Origin: Culex pipiens pallens
Lineage: Eukaryota > Arthropoda > Insecta > Diptera > Culicidae
Assembly (NCBI RefSeq): GCF_016801865.2
Contig: NC_068938.1
Coordinates: forward strand, 13,368,509 to 13,432,508
Length of the DNA: 64,000 nucleotides
Direction: 5' to 3'
Numbering within the stretch: position 1 is the stretch's first letter; the number at the start of each line of letters is the position of its first letter. The position numbers were made by a program, and so were the translations under genes. The notes below the pieces were generated by a model. That model did no database searches. It saw only the letters and a program-made list of their open reading frames with translations, and was not told the origin of the DNA. Below are positions 57,373 through 64,000 of this stretch, piece after piece.

Positions 57373-58538
57373 TGAAACTTTGGGTGATGTTCACATAATA
57401 TCCTACAGCGAGTTAATTGGTTTGAATTTCGGAATTGTTTAATTTTATTATAAAATAAGTAGCTCAATTGATATTAACAATAATATTTGTTAAATGGCCA
57501 ATTTAACCTGTTCATAATCTGATTCGAAATTCCATTATGTTTCACTTTTCAAGCAACGAAACCCTTATCAATCAATTGCAAAAGAAGATTATTTAAGTTG
57601 AATTACGTTTTTTGAAGTCGTGTTTGTCATAAAAGCAAAAAAAAAAATACTGTACTGTTTTATTTCAATATATGAATTTTAACATAATTAATTAATAATT
57701 TAACATTGTTTTTAGTTTATTGCAAGTCGAATGCCATTAATACATAGAAGTTGTTTGAAAAAAGGCCCCATGATTTTTCGAGCCAAACATAAACCTTGAC
57801 AAATATTTGCAGCGGCTCTTCAAGAAAATTGTGAAATTCATCAAAATAACGTTAAATTTTAAAATGTTTTTCAAATATTGGTTTGACATTACTTTGCATG
57901 TTTTTTTTCTCAAGCAAATTAAAAAAATCCGTTACTGAAAATACGGATAATGTGAAATGTGACATTTACATTGGATTTAATTTCTGCATCTGAATATTAG
58001 TCGATTTTAATTTCACTGAGTTTGATTTTTAACATTGAAACATTTGTCTCAGAAATATCTGGATTTTTTTCGGGAAAATAGCTTAGCTCTTAAAAGACCT
58101 GTAATATATGGTCTGTCAATTTCTGCAGATTATGAAAAAATATAAAAAAAAACATATTTTTATTTTTATTGATTTTTAAGTGGCTATCACTTGAAAACTT
58201 TATTTTTATCAATGATAATTAAGGACATTTTGGTTTTAAATATTTGATCCAAATAAACTTCAAATAATTTTGACTGCCTATAAGAAGCAAAAGAATAAAA
58301 AAATAATCAATTCTAATATAGTTCTTGCAAAAAAATAAACATATTTTTATAATTACTTATTAAAAATGAATAGATTTCGGATTCACAAAACATTTTTCAC
58401 TGGGTAACATATTATGGCGTTGCCTTTTGTTGTTAATCAGCTTCGATAAATAACATGATAAAAATAAATTTTAAGGAGAGTTTTAGGAGAGAACTATGGT
58501 GGGTAAGGCCTTCTACATACAGAACCAGTCTTTTTTAA

Positions 58539-59155
58539 CCCTCTACTGCCCAAATTTTTTTTTCGAAATTTTTTATTTTTCCCGTGTTCAGGAGGTCATT
58601 TTGAGCAACTTTTGTTCTACGAAAAACTTTACTTCTCTTGTTTTATGTTTTTCTTGTTTCATTTTTAGTTTTTAAATTTGAATTTATCTTGTTTAGTTTA
58701 TGTTTGTTTTTGATTGTATTTGGCCTACTCTACCACCTCCTATCATTACATTTTGCCTATCTAATTTTTTCATGTTTTTACAGTAACTTTTTCATTTTTT
58801 TGCAGGTTTTTCACATTTTCTGCTATAAAATGGAACCATTATCATTTAAATTGTAAATAAATGCGTAGAGGCATAGTCTGGGACACTAGAAAAATTACTG
58901 CATACTTCTTTTTACTTAAAATATAGGAAATGTTAGTAAAAAACACAGCCAAAGTTTACACCTAAAAAAATTACATTTTTAAAAACATTGGCAAAGTCAC
59001 ATAAAACAAGTCAAACTTCCAACCCTAAAATTTTCCGAAATTTTAAAAGTTCTTCTTTCCAATGCTTTTTGAAGATCAAAAATTGGTTGAAAAATGGAAT
59101 TTTGGCGATTTTTTAAATCGAAGCCCGTTTAGAGGCGGGGTTGGGTTGTAGAGGG
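58539..59155. mobile_element. piggyBac-type MITE nested in hAT B (TTAA duplication)
   Basis: Ends CCCTCTACTGCCCAA and TTGGGTTGTAGAGGG; TTAA at 58535-58538 and 59156-59159. Element A shows the empty site TTTTTTAATCTTT (TTAA at 34712-34715). No gene; a 72-codon plus frame is hydrophobic low complexity. Confidence 0.9.
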
Positions 59156-59433
59156 TTAATCTTTGTGTTTCACTATTATTTGAAATAAATAAAACACTGT
59201 TATAATAGATTATATATATAAAGTAAATAGTTTTGTTGAAGAAGAACAATTTAAAAAAATCAATGGCTTTAATTACTCAAAAATAACTTTAATTACCAAT
59301 TAATTACTTTAAATTACTCGAATTACCATGAATTACTAAGTAATTGAAGAATTACCTAATTCCCAGCTAAAAATCAAAGTAATTATTAATTACTTGCCAG
59401 TCCGAGGCCTTGCTGGAAACCCTTGAGGTATCG

Positions 59434-59699
59434 AGAGTTCTCAGAATCTGATCATGGTAGATAAAACGCTTTAAATAGATGGTGATATTTGGTCGACAAA
59501 CTTAAACATGATTGTTGTAAGAATATTTTCAGCTCTTAAGTGCTTTCAAGCATAAAAAAAATAGTGATGATAATTATTTTTGACATGTTTTTTTTTGTAG
59601 AATATGATACTTTCAGTAAAATTAGTAAAAAAAATCCCCTTTACAACACTTTAATAATTCAATGATTGGCATATTAAGTAGGGTAATTTATTTTTCCTG
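59434..59699. other. AT-rich spacer
   Basis: Nothing recognised. Confidence 0.4.
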
Positions 59700-59717
59700 T
59701 TCATGAAATATCTCAGA

Positions 59718-59767
<50 letters not shown>

Positions 59768-60346
59768 TCCAATCCAATACCCGCTAACCGGTAGCGAAAT
59801 TATGGGAAAGTATAATTTGTATCAGACTGTATACATGCCGAATGCTGATACAGCTTATCTCAGTCCCGGGTATTAGGTGGTGACAGCCCTCGCACTGCTT
59901 CCAACGACCCATTTCAGAATGACAGAGCTCCTTGCGGTCCAATTTCGAGGTCGCTGGGCATTGTTCGGCTCCGCCTAAACATAGAAGCAAGCATCTGAAG
60001 GAAACTCGATCTATATTTAGACTTCCAATCCCCTCAGGCAAATCAGGGATCAGCGCGTATTTAATAATATGAGAAGAAGAGATAACATGTTTCAACACTA
60101 CGAATCAATTCACTGCTAGAGTGTAAACCTTCTGATGGCCGACTTTTTAGCGTCCCAGACCACCACCAATCCAAAGGTGTGAGTTCGAATCCCTCCTGAT
60201 TCATTTTAGTTTTTATTCATATTCAAATTCCTGATTCCAAATTTCAAAGGTACCGACCGGGATTTGATCCCTGAACCTTCTGTTTGGGAGACAGAAGCCG
60301 TAACCATTAAGCCACGGAGCCGGTTTCATGAAATATCTCAGAAAGT
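59700..60346 (-). mobile_element. tRNA-derived SINE with (CA)n tail and 22-bp target duplication
   Basis: A 22-bp direct repeat TTCATGAAATATCTCAGAAA (plus GT) stands at 59700-59721 and 60325-60346. The body reads on minus from 60324: CCGGCTCCGTGGCTTAATGG, box A TGGCTTAATGG (60314-60304), an anticodon-like stem TCTGT/ACAGA with loop CTCCCAA, box B-like GGATCAAATCC (60270-60260), about 500 bp of body, then a (CA)n tail (59766-59722). A second B-box word, GAGTTCGAATC, faces the other way at 60181-60191. The 104-codon minus frame inside is not a gene. Confidence 0.9.
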
Positions 60347-62289
60347 TGCTGTTTTATTATTATATCAATATGCTTTTTAATAATGCTCTTTGTTATTTAA
60401 ATGTTTTTTTTTTTTTATTAAAATTAGAATTTTAATCAGATGCTTGCCCTCATTTTTTTAATCAGTCACATAAATTTAAGAAAAAGGTGTTTCAAGCAAG
60501 AGTGAACTAGTAGTCATCATACTATTATTAATGTCATGCAAATTTTATTTCATGTTGTTGCCCCCCTCCTTCCAAATTTTCTTAAAAAATCAGGAAGAAA
60601 AACAATATTTATTGACTGAAATTTAAAATTTAATCAAAAAAGCTTTAAAATCGATTGTACACTATCTAGAAAATATTGAATAATGCGTAAATTAATAAAT
60701 ATCTTTTAAGTTATTAACAAGTTTTAAATTTTTGGATCACAATAAAAAAAAATTAAGAAAAAAAATATTTTCATAAACTCTTTGATATTCTGCATTTTTT
60801 TACTAGCATAACAGATGTATAAAGTTTTTGTGATACTTTTTACCTAAAATTTTTGAAAATCTGGCTTGAAATTAAGTTTTTTGCCCAACCTCTCTCAACT
60901 TTGACCAAAGCCAAGGGCCAACAATTTATAAAAAAAAATTGTATCTGCCTAATGGACAGATTTTTTGAACACAAATATTTAAAACGTAACAACTGATAAA
61001 ACATATCTTCAACACTAGTTTGATAAGTATTTTTGCATTGAAAATGGATTTAATTTGTTAATTTTTCTTCTATTGAATTAAAAAACAATAATAATTTTAA
61101 ATAAAATTTGGAATCGTTTCAGGCAAAAATACACTGTGTTATTTAATTCATCCGTTTTTTTAAGTCGATATTTCACACACCATGATATATTATTCAACCT
61201 TCAATCAAATTTTGAAAAATCAATGAAAATAGTATTGTAAAATGAATTATAACTTTGAACAGATGTCTTACAATCATAAGTTGAAAGAATACAAAGTTCC
61301 AATTAAAAAAAAATGCTCGAATAAAAATTATACATCGAAACTGAATAAAAAATCCAAATATTTTTTTAAACTGGTTCAATCGTCGCTAAAATGATTAGGT
61401 CAATACAAGTATACACAAAAACGGTGACCAAAACTTTGAAAAATATTTGCAACGGCTTAATAAAGTTTTTGTGAGATATTTTTTTTAAATTTTTCAAATT
61501 AACAATAAATAAATCAAAATTTCGCATTTCAGGCCTGATTTTCGAAATTTGTAAACCAAACTTAACATAAAATGCTTTCTACATCATTTAAAACATGATT
61601 CTGTAAACAAAATATACAAATATTACAAAGTTTTTTTCAAAGATCACCATTATTTTTTTTTGCATTTCATGTATCTGCTTGTTGTGGATGGTGGAAAAAT
61701 ATTCGAAATCATCCTTGTACTTAAAAAAAAGGTCATAAGAAAAACTGAATTATTTCACAATTCATCACTTAAAAAATCCCAAAATGCTTGTTTTTTATTT
61801 TTGATTTTTTATATTTATACTTACTGGGATCAAAAATGGTATATTTTGAGTGTGACTTAAGTGGTTTAAAATCTGGTAGGAAGTTATAATTCTTCGAACA
61901 TATTGTATTATAATATTTAAAACAAAAATGGATGCTTAGTTAAATTTTCAATCGAAATTATTTTTAAAATTTTATGTATTTATTGTTAAGTTTTCTGCAG
62001 CATAAAAATATTTTATGAATGGAAAGACCACCTTAAATTTTATAATTAGTGAAAAAATGTTTATCCGAGTGTCACGTGTTTTTTTCGCTTTGCGCTTTTT
62101 TTCACGAATTAGGGAGAAAAATATTTATTTTCTAATTTAAAAAAATAATTGAACATTTAATTAAAAAAAAATTGAACATTTTTCAAAACATTTATTTGAA
62201 AAATTACGAAAATTTTAAATGTTTTTTTTTTGTTATTTCAGAACTTATGAAAAACCTGAGACAGTAAAAAAAAAATGATAAAAAGGCAA
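60347..62289. other. AT-rich sequence with a decayed Harbinger-like MITE
   Basis: 60885-61456 holds CTCTCAACTTTGACCAAAGC and ends AATATTTGCAACGGC before TTAA, as in the family at 11677-12160. The other end could not be fixed. No gene. Confidence 0.4.
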
Positions 62290-64000
62290 AAAGCCCAAAC
62301 CCCACCGTGTATGTCATTCAGTGCCGCTGTAACGAAAGGATTTCGAGCAAATTCCAATTAATATCTAATCATGATGTCAAGAGTTCTCATCGTTTCGCGA
62401 AGTGATCCCCAAGCAGCTCCAGCACCAGCAGCGGAGGGGTAATTTTGGCAGCATCAAACATCGAGCATCGAGTTCGAGAGAGCAAGATTTGTCTACTAAG
62501 TACCTAATTATATTTGGAGCTTCGGGGGAGAGGATTCTACCAGCCCCACTCCACCGCCTTCTAAACTGTTTGGGGAGCTGGGAAATTCTTGCATTTCGAC
62601 GAGTGGATCATTCAGATAATTGAATTAGAGAGAGAGATAATTGAAAATCTCCAAGGCAACAACTGCGCGATCCTCGGTGGAATGGAAACCCCTTTTCCCT
62701 CTGCAGAGCTTTTCCAGACGGTAAATTATACCATAAGGGGATGAGATTGTGTGTGAGTGTGTGCTGCTACTTATGTGAGAGCAACAGTATCCCAAGGATA
62801 ATTATTCGTAATTGTTTCAATCCCTTTCCCTGGAGGTTCCTGGCGCAGTGCCAAAGTGTACGAACAATGCAAAGTACACAAAGAATTCTTAGTCTGTGGC
62901 GAGAAAAAAAATTTCAAAAGATTTGAAGAATTTGCAGAGTAAAATGGTTTAACAATAAAGCACATACATATCATAAGACGGTAACATGAGATTTTTTTGG
63001 TATAATTAATTGAATAAAATGTATTTCTAACATAAATTAAAAATGAAGTTCCTCAAACTCTACTGAACTACAACCATCTGCGCTGCCCAGAGTTACCAGT
63101 GGGTAGAGCTCGTCATCCAATTAATGCAACCACGGCTAGCATCACGATTCCCCATTAATTTCACCCTAATTAGTACCATAAGCTGAACTGGGTTCACTCC
63201 CCCCCCCCTGTTCCTCACCCCTCCCCCTACCCTACCAGAACTTTATATGATACACTTTTTCACCCAATTATAAATCCACCTTACACAACTCTCGACGAGC
63301 TCCCGGCAATGACGACGACGACGACGATGATACTTTTGCCCTCTAGAAGCTACTACTCTGCTGCTGTGCGGTGAAACTCGCCAGTGCGGAAGATTTTTTG
63401 GTAATTAATTTGAAGGACAAATCAGTGATCCTCGAAGGAAGGTCCTTCTTTCTCTGCTGCCAAAGGGGAACCTTCTGCTACTTTGCCCCCAAAAATCGCA
63501 CTAATTAACTCTCGGGGTGTACTTTCTGGTTCCTCACGGGGAGAAAAAGGTACCGAGTGAAAATTATAACCGTGAGTAAGCGTTCGCAAGAAGTCATTAA
63601 AATTCAATCCATAATTGGCTCACCCATTTTGGTGCTGGCTTTTGGAGGGTAGTGGAGATCATCTTCGCAGTGTCGTACAGAAATCAAGCGAAACGGTTTG
63701 AGTTCGCTTGTAGAGGCGCGATTTTTTTGGTCAAGATTTGAGGACAGTCTGGGCATTGAAATTGAATGGATCAGTTCTAGACTACGATTTTGTTGACCAA
63801 AATCTCTATGAATCCTTGAAAAAATGGAAATAGGGTGACATGATTTTTTAATCATTTTTATCCTTAGTATTATTTTTAAATCATAATGTATGTGTGTGCT
63901 ATATTTCATATTATTCAGCTAAAATTTATTTAAAAAAATATCATTGTTAGGCCGTCCCAGGATTACAAAAACTTTTGATGAAATTTGAACTCGACTAATT
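62290..64000. other. GC-richer islands, putative cis-regulatory
   Basis: 62300-62900 and 63050-63780 contain CCAATTAATATCTAATCATG, CCTAATTATATTT and CCATTAATTTCACCCTAATTAG words, a (GAC)n run near 63312 and GAGAGAGAG near 62629. No domain-bearing frame. GGCCGTCCCAGG near 63952 may begin another repeat cut by the window end. Confidence 0.3.

Larger units (their letters stand above)
57063..59425. mobile_element. hAT-type element B, perfect 8-bp duplication
   Basis: Ends CAAGGGTTTCCAG and CTGGAAACCCTTG, flanked by AGGTATCG at 57055-57062 and 59426-59433. Shares both arms with element A. It has about 1 kb of extra interior (57260-58300) and a nested TTAA-flanked insertion (58539-59155). No transposase frame was recognised. 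Confidence 0.93.

Noticed and set aside
59784..60098. 104-codon minus frame
   Set aside because: Lies inside the SINE body bounded by the 22-bp target duplication.

Overview
This is a eukaryotic, AT-rich, intron- and repeat-dominated window. It most likely comes from a dipteran insect, and I infer a culicine mosquito from three things: dense short TTAA-, TA-, TAA- and 8-bp-duplicating MITEs, tRNA-derived SINEs, and GC-richer islands with insect core-promoter motifs. No species can be proven from the sequence alone.

I can support only one protein-coding gene. It is an LMO4-type LIM-only transcriptional cofactor on the minus strand. Exon 1 has a 5'UTR starting near 25.07 kb and coding sequence at 24466-24205. 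Exon 2 is at 18595-18442 and completes the first LIM zinc finger. The splice sites and codon phases of the two exons fit. The second LIM domain was not found, so its exon probably lies beyond position 1, which would make intron 2 longer than 18 kb. A core promoter (Motif 1-like) is proposed at 25074-25085. A second possible upstream promoter on the same strand (Inr + MTE-like + GAGA tracts) is proposed at 33649-33740, inside a GC-rich block at 32.1-34.2 kb.

Layout: 1-18.4 kb is intron 2. It holds a 10-bp minisatellite, a roughly 400-bp tandem array, a SINE, a 1.35-kb foldback element nested in a second TIR element, an AT-rich 10-bp minisatellite carrying a MITE, and several GC-richer islands. 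18.6-24.2 kb is intron 1, with MITEs and an element with a 164-bp internal repeat. 25-34 kb is promoter and upstream sequence, with an exact 1.1-kb tandem duplication. 34-64 kb is upstream or intergenic sequence. It holds two hAT-type elements with 8-bp target duplications (each carrying a different nested insertion), three more long palindromes (two of them in nests), a hAT-type MITE, and a 0.6-kb SINE with a 22-bp target duplication. GC-richer islands are spread between them and may be cis-regulatory.

The most notable non-genic signal is the number of long near-palindromes with short spacers, from several unrelated families, nested inside one another. One lies in the transcribed intron of the LMO4-like gene and would fold into a roughly 630-bp hairpin RNA. 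All relations stated here come from reading this window only.
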